Part shown: piece after piece, positions 41,516 to 50,957 of the stretch
Layout: each line of letters begins with the position of its first letter
How positions within the stretch are numbered: position 1 is the first letter of the stretch
NCBI RefSeq assembly: GCF_020736365.1
Contig: NZ_CP085988.1
Coordinates: 1,432,001-1,496,000, forward strand
Direction of reading: 5' to 3'
DNA: 64,000 nt
DNA from: Clostridium sp. M62/1
GTDB taxonomy: Bacteria; Bacillota; Clostridia; Lachnospirales; Lachnospiraceae
Program-made: the position numbers and the translations under genes
The notes under the pieces: generated by a model
What the model was told of the DNA's origin: nothing
Databases searched by the model: none
The model's input: only the letters and a program-made list of their open reading frames with translations

Positions 41516-41860
41516 ATGCCTTTTATTAACTCAAAACTGTCAGTTAAGGTGTCAGATGAAAAAAAGGAAGCAATTAAAACAAAGCTGGGGCATGCCATAG
41601 AGGCGATTCCGGGCAAAACGGAAAGCTGGCTGATGGTAGGATTTGAGGATGACTACTGCCTGTATTTCAAGGGAAACCAGGACGGACCCACTGCCTTTAT
41701 TGAGGTGAAAATTTTCGGCAGCGCGCCGGACAGCGCCTTTGACAGGCTGACAGAGCGTATTTCTTCCATCTATGAGGAGGAGCTTGGAATACCCAAAAAC
41801 CGTATTTATATCAAGTATGAGGAAGTGCTTCACTGGGGATGGAACGGAGCTAATTTTTAA
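41516..41860 (+). CDS. MIF-like tautomerase
   Basis: The 114-residue protein has the length and fold signs of macrophage migration inhibitory factor-like phenylpyruvate tautomerases. The start is MPFINSKLSV, so Pro2 becomes the catalytic N-terminal base after Met removal. Further signs are KTESWLMVGFEDD (with the conserved WLMV strand), AFIEVKIFGSAPDSAF and IPKNRIYIKYEEVLHWGWNGANF. AAAGGAG is upstream. I start at 41516 because only this Met is followed by Pro. It may convert keto and enol forms of aromatic pyruvates that come from peptide breakdown. Confidence 0.85.
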   Translation: MPFINSKLSVKVSDEKKEAIKTKLGHAIEAIPGKTESWLMVGFEDDYCLYFKGNQDGPTAFIEVKIFGSAPDSAFDRLTERISSIYEEELGIPKNRIYIKYEEVLHWGWNGANF

Positions 41861-41922
41861 GGGAGGCGGCGGTTTGACAAAGATGCCGCAGGCAGAGACA
41901 GAGAAGAAGGAGGATGACGGTC

Positions 41923-42435
41923 ATGATGAACGAAAAAGTGGCAGAGCTTATTAACACACAGGTAAATAAGGAGTTTTACTCCGCATACCTTTATCTGGAA
42001 TTTTCCAATTTTTACGTGGAGCAGGGATTAAGCGGATTTGCAAACTGGTACAGCATACAGGCCCAGGAGGAGAGAGATCACGCGATGCTGATGTTAAAAT
42101 ACCTTCAAAACAACGGCGTGTCTGTGACGCTGGAGGCTATTGACAAGCCGCAGGTACAGCTTCAGAACAATATGGATCCTCTGAAGGAGGGCCTTAAGCA
42201 TGAGCAGTATGTAACCTCCCTGATCAACAATATCTATGACGCAGCCTACACCGGGAAAGATTTCCGCACCATGCAGTTCCTCGACTGGTTTGTAAAGGAG
42301 CAGGGGGAGGAGGAGATGAATGCCTCTGACCTGATCAAAAAGATGGAGCTGTTTGGAGGAGATCCGAAGGGACTTTATATGCTGGACAGCGAGCTGGGAG
42401 CCAGGACGTATACAGCTCCTTCCCTGACTCTGTAG
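41923..42435 (+). CDS. ftnA: Ferritin, FtnA type
   Basis: The 170-residue protein is a bacterial non-heme ferritin. The ferroxidase ligands are visible in INTQVNKEFYSAYLYLEFSNFY, QAQEERDHAMLMLKYL and WFVKEQGEEEMNASDL. It oxidises and stores iron in a 24-subunit shell. AAGGAGG ends at 41913, so ATG 41923 (nine bases on) is the likely start; an ATG at 41914 abuts the site and ATG 41926 is possible. It stands in the peptidase run without a clear functional link, though FeS-dependent CyuA is a neighbour. No Fur site was found before it. Confidence 0.92.
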   Translation: MMNEKVAELINTQVNKEFYSAYLYLEFSNFYVEQGLSGFANWYSIQAQEERDHAMLMLKYLQNNGVSVTLEAIDKPQVQLQNNMDPLKEGLKHEQYVTSLINNIYDAAYTGKDFRTMQFLDWFVKEQGEEEMNASDLIKKMELFGGDPKGLYMLDSELGARTYTAPSLTL

Positions 42436-42487
42436 TCTGCGGCAGTCAAGGCCTGCGCTGAGGAAAGCAGACAGAAAGGCGAAAATA

Positions 42488-43600
42488 ATGAGACAGAGAA
42501 TCTGTGATTATGGAATTCAGATTGGGAGTTTTCCCAGGGGAACCAGAAATCTGATAACGGATGTTCCAGGCGTAGCTGTAGGGCATAAGACGGTGAAGGG
42601 AAACGGGAACTGTACGGGAGTCACAGTGATTATGCCTGTAAAAGACAATCTGTTTTTGAACAAGTGCACTGCCGCAGCTTACATCCACAATGGTTTTGGA
42701 AAAACCTGCGGACTTTTGCAGGTGGAGGAGCTTGGAACACTGGAAACACCCATCGCGCTTACCAACACGCTGAATGTAGGGCTGGTGGCCGATGCGCTGG
42801 TAGAATATACCTTAAACCGCTGTGAGGCTGACGGAGAGCCTGCTTTTTCCGTCAATCCGGTGGTGGGAGAGTGCAATGACAGCCGGATTAATAAGATCTC
42901 TGTGAGAGCAGTGACAAAAGAGGATGTGTTTGAGGCGATCGAGGCAGCCGGTGAGGACTTTGAGGAGGGCAGCGTGGGCGCCGGAGCCGGAACCATCTGC
43001 TATGGCTTCAAGGGAGGAATCGGCTCCGCATCCCGGCTGGTGGAAGTGGAAGGAAAGAAATATACCATCGGAGTCCTGGTTCAGTCAAACTTCGGTGCCA
43101 CCCGCTGTCTGACGATCAACGGCGTTCCCGTGGGAAGGGAAATTCTGAGAGAGGCAGAGGGACAGGAGCTGCCCTCCCCTTCAGATACCCTGAGAAGCCA
43201 TGTCAAAAAGGCTCTGTTCCACGGTACCCAGGAGGATCGCGGTTCCATTATGATGATCTGCGCTACGGATCTACCGCTCTCAGATCGCCAGTTAAAGCGC
43301 CTGATCCGCAGAATGGGAAACGGACTGGCCAGAACCGGCTCCTATACAGGACATGGCAGCGGGGAGATTATGATAGGTTTCTCCACTGCCAATCGCGTTC
43401 CGGCGGCACAGGAACCTGCGGTTCTGACGAGGGAGATGCTCAACGAGAGCCTTCTCAATGAGCCCTTTGAGGCAGTGGCCGAGGCGGTGGAGGAGGCGGT
43501 TCTCAATTCCATGACCATGGCTGATACGACAGAGGGAGTGGACGGAACCGTTTATTACAGCCTGGCGGAATTTTTGGAAAGAAAACCGATCAGAGAGTAA
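42488..43600 (+). CDS. P1-family (DmpA-type) aminopeptidase
   Basis: The 370-residue protein is of the DmpA/L-aminopeptidase-D-esterase family, which cleave themselves before a Ser or Thr that becomes the N-terminal nucleophile. Landmarks are NLITDVPGVAVGHKTV, GVTVIMPV, LTNTLNVGLVADALVEY, GSVGAGAGTICYGFKGGIGSASR and DRGSIMMICATDLPLSDRQL; the Ser of RGSIM is the expected cleavage site, at about residue 257. Such enzymes release N-terminal residues, sometimes D-amino acids or beta-amino acids. The gene follows ftnA by 52 bp and ends at a strong terminator. Confidence 0.88.
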   Translation: MRQRICDYGIQIGSFPRGTRNLITDVPGVAVGHKTVKGNGNCTGVTVIMPVKDNLFLNKCTAAAYIHNGFGKTCGLLQVEELGTLETPIALTNTLNVGLVADALVEYTLNRCEADGEPAFSVNPVVGECNDSRINKISVRAVTKEDVFEAIEAAGEDFEEGSVGAGAGTICYGFKGGIGSASRLVEVEGKKYTIGVLVQSNFGATRCLTINGVPVGREILREAEGQELPSPSDTLRSHVKKALFHGTQEDRGSIMMICATDLPLSDRQLKRLIRRMGNGLARTGSYTGHGSGEIMIGFSTANRVPAAQEPAVLTREMLNESLLNEPFEAVAEAVEEAVLNSMTMADTTEGVDGTVYYSLAEFLERKPIRE

Positions 43601-43661
43601 AAAGACAGTCCTGTTGGGACGTGATAAGAACGAGGGAAAAGCAGAATACAGAGCGTGAAGC

Positions 43662-43698
43662 GGAGCCGGCATTATGCAGAAATGCCGGCTCCATTTTA
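43662..43698. terminator. Bidirectional terminator
   Basis: GGAGCCGGCATT (43662-43673) pairs with AATGCCGGCTCC (43681-43692), followed by ATTTTA on the plus strand. It separates the P1 gene from the convergent C26 gene. Confidence 0.8.
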
Positions 43699-43742
43699 CT
43701 GTTTGCAGGATATTTCTCTGAAGTTTATGAATAAAGCTCTGC

Positions 43743-44462
43743 CTAATCTTTAAAGGGGACGCAAGCCTCACGGACAAGGGATTCAAATAATGGAAGCATG
43801 GCGTCATCAACAGGGAGCATGGCCTCCGGGTGCCACTGAAGCCCGATTCCAAATGGATAATCTTTTACCTCCACCGCTTCGATTACCCCGTCATCGGAGA
43901 GAGCGGCTGTCTGCAGGCATTCTGCCACAGTCTTGAGAGCCTGGTGATGGTAGCTGTTCGTCCAGATTCTGGTTCCGAACAGCTGATGAAGAAGAGTTCC
44001 CTCCTTAATTGTGACAGGGTGGCTGACATCCCCTCTGTCCGTTGCCTGCATGTGCTTTGAAACGGTTGGAGAAAATTCCGTCAAGTCCTGATAGAGCGTT
44101 CCGCCGCAGGCCACATTGAGAACCTGTATGCCGCGGCAGATGGCGATAAAGGGCTTTTTCGCCTCCAGCACGAGCTTCATCAGAGACAGCTGAAAATCGT
44201 CCAGAAGAAGGCTGGTAGGCCCCACAAGACGGCTGGGAAGCTCTCCGTATTTGCAGGGAGAGATATCCTGCCCTCCGCTGAAGAGAAAGCCGTCGCAGAC
44301 AGCAAGATACTGGGAAAGAATTTCCCTGTTCTTCGTTACAGGCAGCATGACGGGAACGCCGCCGCCGCGGATGACGGCGTTCGGATAATTTATGTTGGTA
44401 AAGACTCTGGGAACCGCCTCTTCGCCCAGGACGGTGACAATTCCGATAACCGGCTGTTTCAT
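43743..44462 (-). CDS. C26-family glutamine amidotransferase-like hydrolase
   Basis: The 239-residue protein is a second PuuD-like gamma-glutamyl hydrolase. The nucleophile segment is FIAICRGIQVLNVACGG, the oxyanion strand FLFSGGQDISPCKYGE and the His-Glu pair QWHPEA. It is about as similar to the gene at 40661 as different family members are and is not a recent copy. It has its own promoter region with a doubled 12-bp motif. It stands convergent to the P1 gene and divergent from the peptide importer, so it is probably part of the same salvage function but under separate control. Confidence 0.88.
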   Translation of the reverse strand: MKQPVIGIVTVLGEEAVPRVFTNINYPNAVIRGGGVPVMLPVTKNREILSQYLAVCDGFLFSGGQDISPCKYGELPSRLVGPTSLLLDDFQLSLMKLVLEAKKPFIAICRGIQVLNVACGGTLYQDLTEFSPTVSKHMQATDRGDVSHPVTIKEGTLLHQLFGTRIWTNSYHHQALKTVAECLQTAALSDDGVIEAVEVKDYPFGIGLQWHPEAMLPVDDAMLPLFESLVREACVPFKD

Positions 44463-44497
44463 TAGAAAAAATCCCCCTTTTACAATATAGATTTATC

Positions 44498-44530
44498 TTA
44501 GTATAGCATAGATTCCTTTTAGTATAGCAT
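44498..44530 (-). repeat. Direct repeat in the promoter of the C26 gene
   Basis: TTAGTATAGCAT occurs at 44498-44509 and at 44519-44530, 21 bp apart (two helical turns). On the minus strand each contains TATACT, so one may be the -10 box and both may be bound by a regulator. The region from 44531 to 44780 is A+T-rich and holds no gene I accept. Confidence 0.5.
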
Positions 44531-44791
44531 GGAGCAGAAGGAATGCACAGATAAAAGAGAGAATATTTTTCGTGCCGCTTCATATAAATCGAATACCGGA
44601 AGTCAGTAAAAAATCACAGAAAATGAGATGGAAAGATATGCCAGACAGTCAGGTCAGCTTCAAAAAGCAGAATAAAATAATGGAAATTCTACAGGAAAAG
44701 ACGAATAAAACAAAAATAAAAACAGTAAAGAAATATTTGGAATATTTCAGAGCCTCCGAAGACAAAAACAAAATTATTAAAAGGTGAAATA

Positions 44792-44820
44792 TTGACATAA
44801 TACAAAATTTATGGGATAAT
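44792..44820 (+). promoter_or_regulatory. Near-consensus promoter of the peptide importer operon
   Basis: TTGACA (44792-44797) and GATAAT (44815-44820) lie exactly 17 bp apart, 74 bp before the start of the substrate-binding protein gene. It is the strongest promoter seen in this part of the window. Confidence 0.75.
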
Positions 44821-44894
44821 ATATCAAAAATTCAGAAATTTACAGCGGTGCGGTTAAAATGCGTATTCTGTGAAAAAAAGGGAGGAGAGATTTT

Positions 44895-46622
44895 ATGAAA
44901 TTGAGAGCGAAAAAACTACTTGCCCTTGCAATGGCCGGTGTGATGACGTTATCCCTGGCCGGCTGCGGCGGCTCCGGAAGCTCCGGCGGTTCCGGGAACG
45001 CAGGCTCAGAGGCAGCGGGGCAGACCGGAGAAGCATCCTCAGAGGGCGGAGCAGCTTCTTCAGTTCCCAAATCAGCAGAGGAAGTGGTTGTGCCGGAGGG
45101 AGAATCCGTTTCCCAGGAGATGGATGTGGTCGGTGCCATGAATGTGGATTTCACCACCATGGATCCCATGGATACCAGCGATACACTTTCAGGCGGTATT
45201 CAGAGACTCATGATGGATGGATTATTCGGATTTGACGACAACATGAAGATCATCCCCATGCTGGCAACGGATTATGAGGCAAATGAAAATGCCACAGAAT
45301 ATGTGATTCATTTAAGACAGGGAATTTCTTTCACAGACGGGACACCGTTCAATGCAGAAGCGGCGAAGGCCAACCTGGATCGCTGGGGCGATAAGGAGCT
45401 GGGACTTAAGAGGACGACACTTCTTTGCAATGTTCTGGAATCGACAGAGATCGTGGATGAGTATACCGTAAGGGTGAAGCTGTCACAGCCTTTCGGCGCC
45501 TTTATTGCAACGCTGGCCCACCCGGCCTGTGTGCTGATGAGCCCGAAGGTGATTGCCCAGGGAAACGACGCCTGTGCCGAGAGCCCGGTTGGAACAGGAC
45601 AGTACATATTTAAGGAGTGGATCGCAGGCGATCACGCTACCGTCACACTTAACAAGGACTGGTGGGGCTATGACGCAGAAATCTGCGGCGGTACAGCTCT
45701 GGCAGAGCCGGATGCAGGCTTTAAGAGCATCACCTTCCGCCCGGTAGCTGAGAACGCCACGAGAGTCGCCATGCTTCAGTCAGGGGATGCCCAGTTTATC
45801 TGGCCGGTTCCCACAGAGAGCATGCAGGCACTTGCGGCAGATACAAACGTGTATGTAGGAGCAGAGGAGGGCATGGTTGTCCGCTATCTGTTCATGAACA
45901 ATATGAAAGCGCCGTTTAATGACAAGAGGGTGCGCCAGGCTGTCAACTATGCAATCAACAAGGAAGCCTACATTGCAGTTGTAAAGAATGGCCTCTCCTC
46001 GGTGGCAACCTCCATCATCGGACCTGCCACTCAGCACTATAAGGCAAACGATCCATACCCCTATGATCCCGAAAAGGCCAAGGAACTTCTCACAGAGGCG
46101 GGATATCCGGACGGATTTGAGTGCACCCTGATCTGCGCCAGCACCACGGCAAACTTAAAACAGGCCGAGTTCCTTCAGCAGCAGCTGGCTCAGGTGGGAA
46201 TCACCATGAACATCAACGCTCTCGAGAGCGCGGTCGTAAATGACAAGGTAGAGAATGTCAATGTTCCCGGCTCAGAGGCTGAGGTAGAGATGTACACCAT
46301 CGGCTGGTCCTCCTCCACGGGAGATGCAGACTGGGGTATCCGTCCTCTGGTTGCTGTAGAATCCATGCCTCCGATGAGCTATAACATCTGCTACTATGAA
46401 AATGAGGAAGTAGATAACCTTCTCTATGAAGCACTGGCAACGGCAGATGAGGAGAAGAGGGCAGAGGCCTATGCCAAGGCTCAGGATATTCTCTGGGAAG
46501 ACTGCCCGATGGTATGCCTCGTGAACGATTACAACACATGGGCCACCACAAACAAGATTGCCAATGTTAAGGTTTACCCGGATAACTGTCTGAACATCAG
46601 AAATGCCAGAATGGCAAAATAG
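44895..46622 (+). CDS. ABC peptide importer, substrate-binding lipoprotein (family 5)
   Basis: The 575-residue protein has a lipoprotein signal (LAMAGVMTLSLAGC, lipidated Cys24), a Gly/Ser linker, and a family 5 solute-binding domain: GGIQRLMMDGLFGFD, then ATEYVIHLRQGISFTDGTPFNAEAAKANLDRW, and YPYDPEKAKELLTEAGYPDGF. It collects oligopeptides, dipeptides or glutathione-like ligands outside the membrane. GGGAGGAG precedes the ATG. It heads a five-gene operon (44895-50755) with both permeases and both ATPases. Adjacent cytosolic peptidases point to peptides as the ligand; nickel or sugars cannot be excluded. Confidence 0.92.
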   Translation: MKLRAKKLLALAMAGVMTLSLAGCGGSGSSGGSGNAGSEAAGQTGEASSEGGAASSVPKSAEEVVVPEGESVSQEMDVVGAMNVDFTTMDPMDTSDTLSGGIQRLMMDGLFGFDDNMKIIPMLATDYEANENATEYVIHLRQGISFTDGTPFNAEAAKANLDRWGDKELGLKRTTLLCNVLESTEIVDEYTVRVKLSQPFGAFIATLAHPACVLMSPKVIAQGNDACAESPVGTGQYIFKEWIAGDHATVTLNKDWWGYDAEICGGTALAEPDAGFKSITFRPVAENATRVAMLQSGDAQFIWPVPTESMQALAADTNVYVGAEEGMVVRYLFMNNMKAPFNDKRVRQAVNYAINKEAYIAVVKNGLSSVATSIIGPATQHYKANDPYPYDPEKAKELLTEAGYPDGFECTLICASTTANLKQAEFLQQQLAQVGITMNINALESAVVNDKVENVNVPGSEAEVEMYTIGWSSSTGDADWGIRPLVAVESMPPMSYNICYYENEEVDNLLYEALATADEEKRAEAYAKAQDILWEDCPMVCLVNDYNTWATTNKIANVKVYPDNCLNIRNARMAK

Positions 46623-46914
46623 TGAATATATCAGATCATGCAGAAGATGGAAAAGACAGTGAAAAAGTAAACTGAATACAAAAACATAATTGAAAGTCAG
46701 CAGGAGAGCGGCAGGCCAAAGTCGCAGGAAGACTTCCGGTAAGACGGATGGCCTGAGCTCTCTTTCTTGACTGGAATACAGCCTGTAGCTGCAGGAAAAG
46801 CTGAAAAGGCAAAGAGTGCAGAAGCTCAGGATTTGCTCGGAAATGGTTTGGCGGTCTGTAACAGAAAGCTGCCAAACCATTTTTGGGAGTAGGGAGAGAA
46901 GGGAGAGTGAACGG

Positions 46915-47835
46915 ATGCTTAAATATATTGTAAAGCGTGTGATTGGTGTAATCCCGACACTGATTATTGTTACAACCTTTGTGTTCTTTTTCGTTCGCCT
47001 GATTCCGGGAGATCCGGCCCGTCTGGTGGCCGGCCCTCAGGCGACTCTTGAGGACGTGGAGGTAGTAAGGGAAGAGCTGGGGCTTAATAAACCCATTCTC
47101 ACTCAGTATGCAGACTATGTGACAGGACTGTTTCACGGAGATCTGGGAATGTCTCTGAGAACGAAGCGCCCGGTAGCCACAGAGGTAAGTCTGCGGTACA
47201 TGAATACAGTGAAGCTGACTGTGTTCAGTCTGGTGTGGAGTGTGATTGTGGGAGTGCTCATCGGAGTCTGGTCAGGAAAGCACCGATCGCGGTGGCAGGA
47301 TTACACGGGAATGACGCTGGCCATATCGGGCATCTCCATGCCTTCTTTCTGGATCGGTTTTCTCCTGATTATGGTGTTTTCCGTTAACCTCAAATGGTTT
47401 CCCACCACAGGTGCGGACTCCTGGAAGAGCTTTATTCTTCCGGCTATTGCACTGGGAACCAGTATCGCGGCCATTATCGCCAGGTTTACCCGTTCGTCCA
47501 TTATTGAGGTAATGAAGGAAGATTATATAAGGACAGCCAGGGCCAAGGGCCTCAGGGAGAAATCTGTCATCTGGAAGCACGCCTTCAGAAATGCCATGAT
47601 CTCCGTGGTGACAGTAGTGGGTCTGCAGTTTGGATTCCTCCTTGGCGGTTCTGTAGTTACAGAGTCTGTGTTTGCATTTCCGGGTCTTGGCTCCCTTCTT
47701 GTGGAGTCGGTAAACTACAGGGATTACAATGCTATTCAGTCCCTGATCCTGATTTTCTCGCTGCACTTTATTTTGATTAACCTGGTAGTGGACATCCTCT
47801 ATGCTCTGCTGAATCCGGAAATCAAGCTGAATTAA
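46915..47835 (+). CDS. ABC peptide importer permease, DppB/OppB type
   Basis: The 306-residue permease starts MLKYIVKRVIGVIPTLIIVTTFVFFFVRLIPGDPA, the typical DppB opening with its GDPA motif. It has six membrane segments, and the coupling EAA loop is VMKEDYIRTARAKGLREKSVIWKHAFRNA. I start at 46915; AGGGAGAG is upstream. The 290-bp gap between the binding-protein gene and this one holds no gene. It contains an inverted repeat of the AAACCATTT type near 46840-46880. Confidence 0.93.
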   Translation: MLKYIVKRVIGVIPTLIIVTTFVFFFVRLIPGDPARLVAGPQATLEDVEVVREELGLNKPILTQYADYVTGLFHGDLGMSLRTKRPVATEVSLRYMNTVKLTVFSLVWSVIVGVLIGVWSGKHRSRWQDYTGMTLAISGISMPSFWIGFLLIMVFSVNLKWFPTTGADSWKSFILPAIALGTSIAAIIARFTRSSIIEVMKEDYIRTARAKGLREKSVIWKHAFRNAMISVVTVVGLQFGFLLGGSVVTESVFAFPGLGSLLVESVNYRDYNAIQSLILIFSLHFILINLVVDILYALLNPEIKLN

Positions 47836-47853
47836 TGGGAAAGGGGATACGTT

Positions 47854-48735
47854 ATGGCGAAGGAAGAAAAAGTATTAAATGAAAAAACGGACATCAATAC
47901 GCCGTTTAAGGACTTTGTGCGGAAATTTAAAAAGCAGAAAACGGCAATCGTGGCAATGTTCTTCATCATTGCCCTGGTGATACTCGCATTTATCAGCTAC
48001 CAGATTGCCCCCTATGGCATTAATGAGTATGATTACACGGCGATCATGCAGGGACCCAGCGCAGCCCACTGGTTTGGAACAGACGAGTTTGGGCGGGATC
48101 TGTTTTCAAGGATCATCTGCGGTACCAGGATCTCCCTGAGTGTAGGACTGTTCTCTGTCAGCATCGCTGCTGTCTGCGGAACTATTCTGGGACTCCTTGG
48201 CGGATATTACGGCGGAATCCTGGACTCTATCATTATGAGAATCTGTGACACTCTGTTTGCATTCCCGGGAATTATTCTGGCTATCGCTATCATTGCCATT
48301 CTGGGAAGCGGAATGACAAACGTGGTGATTGCAGTAGCTGTGTTCAGCACACCTACCTTTGCGAGGCTGGTGCGCAGTACCACCCTGTCGACGAAGGGAA
48401 ATGTGTTTGTGCAGGCGGCAAGAAATCTGGGCGCCAGCGACGCCAGGATCCTGTTTCGCCATATTCTGCCCAGCGCCATTCCCAATATCATCGTGCAGTA
48501 TACCATGTCTATCGGAACCTCCATTCTGACAGCATCGAGCCTCAGCTTTCTGGGAATGGGAGCCCAGCCGCCGACACCGGAGTGGGGACTTCTTCTGAGC
48601 AACGGAAGAACCTACATGATGACCAGCTGGCACATTACCCTGTTTCCGGGCCTTGCCATATTCCTGACAGTTCTGTGCTTCAACCTTCTGGGGGACGGAC
48701 TCAGGGATGCACTGGATCCGAAGCTGACCGATTAA
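47854..48735 (+). CDS. ABC peptide importer permease, DppC/OppC type
   Basis: The 293-residue permease has a soluble N-terminal part, then FKKQKTAIVAMFFIIALVILAFIS and HWFGTDEFGRDLFSRIICGTRISL, the DppC signature. The EAA loop is VFVQAARNLGASDARILFRHILPSA. It pairs with the permease upstream to form the channel. The gap to that gene is 18 bp. Confidence 0.93.
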   Translation: MAKEEKVLNEKTDINTPFKDFVRKFKKQKTAIVAMFFIIALVILAFISYQIAPYGINEYDYTAIMQGPSAAHWFGTDEFGRDLFSRIICGTRISLSVGLFSVSIAAVCGTILGLLGGYYGGILDSIIMRICDTLFAFPGIILAIAIIAILGSGMTNVVIAVAVFSTPTFARLVRSTTLSTKGNVFVQAARNLGASDARILFRHILPSAIPNIIVQYTMSIGTSILTASSLSFLGMGAQPPTPEWGLLLSNGRTYMMTSWHITLFPGLAIFLTVLCFNLLGDGLRDALDPKLTD

Positions 48736-48787
48736 ATGAAGGAAGAGAAACGATGAAAGGGAGAGCCGGACAGGAGGGAGGAACGGA

Positions 48788-49765
48788 ATGGATACAAGGA
48801 AGAATATTCTGGAAATAAAAAATATGCACACCTACTTTTTCACAGACAATGGAGTGGTAAAGTCGGTGGACGGAGTGGATATCGAGCTGAAGGAGGGCTC
48901 CACTCTGGGGATAGTGGGAGAGTCGGGAAGCGGAAAGAGCGTGACGGCCCTCTCGGTTATGGGACTGTTAATGGGAACCACGGGAAAGGTGGTGGAGGGG
49001 CAGATTCTGCTGGACGGCCGCGACATCACAAACCTGAGCGCTGAGGAGAGAAGAAAGATCAGGGGAAATCAGATTTCCATGATCTTCCAGGAGCCTATGA
49101 CGAGCCTGAACCCGGTTATGAAAATCGGGGATCAGCTGGTGGAGGCCATCAAGATGCACCAGAACAAGACGAAACAGGAGGCCAGGGAGATGGCCGTTGA
49201 GATGCTGAAAAAGACGGGACTTCCGAGGGTAGAGCGGATTGTCAATGAGTACCCGTTTCAGCTCTCCGGAGGACAGAGGCAGAGGGTTATGATCGCCATG
49301 GCTCTCGTCTGCAACCCGAAAATCCTCATCGCCGATGAGCCTACCACTGCTCTGGATGTGACGATTCAGGCCCAGATCATTGATCTGATGAACCATCTGA
49401 AGCAGGAGATAGGAACTTCTATCATGTTCATTACCCACGATCTGGGTGTGGTGGCGGAAACCTGCGACGAGGTGGTGGTAATGTACTGCGGCCGCGTGGT
49501 GGAAAAGGGAAATGTGTACGACATTTTCGGGCAGACAGCTCATCCATACACCCAGGGACTTCTGCGCTCCATCCCAAAGCTCGGGGAGCATGTGGAGGAG
49601 CTGGATTCCATTCCCGGCAATGTGCCGAATCCCAAATATATGCCAAAGGGCTGCAAGTTCGCCCCCAGATGCGAACACGCCACAGAACGCTGCAGAGAGG
49701 AAGAGCCGGGATTCTTTGATCTGGGGAACGGACACCTGAGCAGATGCTGGCTCTGTGAAAGATAA
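48788..49765 (+). CDS. ABC peptide importer ATPase, DppD/OppD type
   Basis: The 325-residue ATPase has Walker A GESGSGKSVT, signature LSGGQRQRVMIAMAL, Walker B ILIADEPTTALD and H-loop FITHDLG. The C-terminal oligopeptide/dipeptide tail has the cysteine pattern GCKFAPRCEHATERC typical of OppD and OppF, which in some members binds an Fe-S cluster. It powers transport together with the next gene, which starts 13 bp on. Confidence 0.94.
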   Translation: MDTRKNILEIKNMHTYFFTDNGVVKSVDGVDIELKEGSTLGIVGESGSGKSVTALSVMGLLMGTTGKVVEGQILLDGRDITNLSAEERRKIRGNQISMIFQEPMTSLNPVMKIGDQLVEAIKMHQNKTKQEAREMAVEMLKKTGLPRVERIVNEYPFQLSGGQRQRVMIAMALVCNPKILIADEPTTALDVTIQAQIIDLMNHLKQEIGTSIMFITHDLGVVAETCDEVVVMYCGRVVEKGNVYDIFGQTAHPYTQGLLRSIPKLGEHVEELDSIPGNVPNPKYMPKGCKFAPRCEHATERCREEEPGFFDLGNGHLSRCWLCER

Positions 49766-49777
49766 GGGGGGACGGAT

Positions 49778-50755
49778 ATGGCAGAAGATTTATTAAAGGT
49801 AGAGGGACTGAAACAGTATTATCCGGCATCCAGCGGCCTGTTTGGGAAAAAGACCTACGTAAAGGCCGTGGACGATGTGGATTTTGAGGTAAAGAAGGGA
49901 GAAGTGTTCGGAATCGTAGGAGAGTCCGGATGCGGAAAATCCACTCTCGGAAAGGCTATCTGCAAGCTCATTGAGCCCACAGACGGAAAAATTATTCTGG
50001 ACGGGGAGGATATCCGGGGCTATGACAGCAAAAAAATGAGAAGCGTGAGAAAGAAGGTTCAGATGGTATTCCAGGATCCTTACGCTTCCCTGAATCCCAG
50101 AATGTCCATCCACGATATTCTGGCAGAGCCGTTGGTGATCCACGGGCTTGCCAAGGGAAAACAGGAGATCGACGAGGCGGTGGTGCGGCTTCTCAGAGAG
50201 GTGGGGATGGACGACTACCATGCCAGAAGATACCCTCATGAGTTCTCAGGAGGCCAGAGACAGAGAATCGGCATTGCGAGGGCTCTGGCCGTGCGGCCGC
50301 AGCTGATTATCGCCGACGAGCCGGTATCTGCGCTGGACGTGTCCATTCAGTCTCAGGTTTTAAACCTGATGAGCAGACTGAAGAAGGAGTTTAACTTAAC
50401 CTATATCTTCATTGCCCATGATCTGAGCGTTGTAGAGCATATCAGCGACAGGATTGGGGTTATGTATCTGGGAAATTTTGTGGAGGAGGCAAACAAGGAA
50501 AATCTCTATAAGAATCCCATGCATCCGTACACACAGGCGCTGCTGTCTGCAGTTCCGATTCCCGATCCGACGGTGAAGAAGGAGAGGATTATCCTGGAGG
50601 GAAGCATTCCGTCGGCGATCAATCCGCCGTCCGGCTGCAAATTCCACACCAGATGCCCGAAATGTATGGAGATATGCAAAAAAGAAGCTCCGAGAAAATA
50701 CCAGGTAGGAGAGGATCACTTCGTATACTGCCACCTGTATGACAACGAGATGTAG
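49778..50755 (+). CDS. ABC peptide importer ATPase, DppF/OppF type
   Basis: The 325-residue ATPase has Walker A GESGCGKSTLG, signature FSGGQRQRIGIARAL, Walker B LIIADEPVSALD and H-loop IFIAHDLS. Its tail has GCKFHTRCPKCMEIC. The N-terminal insertion YPASSGLFGKKTYVKAVDDV is typical for OppF. A 20-pair terminator follows, so this is the last gene of the operon. Confidence 0.94.
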   Translation: MAEDLLKVEGLKQYYPASSGLFGKKTYVKAVDDVDFEVKKGEVFGIVGESGCGKSTLGKAICKLIEPTDGKIILDGEDIRGYDSKKMRSVRKKVQMVFQDPYASLNPRMSIHDILAEPLVIHGLAKGKQEIDEAVVRLLREVGMDDYHARRYPHEFSGGQRQRIGIARALAVRPQLIIADEPVSALDVSIQSQVLNLMSRLKKEFNLTYIFIAHDLSVVEHISDRIGVMYLGNFVEEANKENLYKNPMHPYTQALLSAVPIPDPTVKKERIILEGSIPSAINPPSGCKFHTRCPKCMEICKKEAPRKYQVGEDHFVYCHLYDNEM

Positions 50756-50796
50756 AAAGAAAACGGAAGAGTACAGGCGAAGGGAGAGACGGAGGG

Positions 50797-50863
50797 ACGG
50801 CAGGAATCCAGCCCGTTTTTGTTCCGGCGAGGCCGGGAAAACGGGCTGGATTCCTGCCGTTTG
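50797..50863 (+). terminator. Terminator of the peptide importer operon
   Basis: The arms at 50797-50816 and 50841-50860 are perfectly complementary over 20 bp, enclosing a GGCGAGGCC-type loop. Only TTGCGTT follows, but the stem is very strong. Confidence 0.8.
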
Positions 50864-50957
50864 CGTTAGAGAATTCTTTTCGGGGAAAGAAGGTTGCATT
50901 TGAAGCGGAGTGTGATATGATGCTTTGTAGAGGAAAGGATGAGAGGAGGAATAAGCG

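Noticed and set aside
44572..44787. 71-codon plus-strand frame before the importer operon
   Set aside because: It is Lys-rich because the DNA is A-rich, lacks a ribosome binding site, and shows no conserved pattern. I treat it as non-coding leader.
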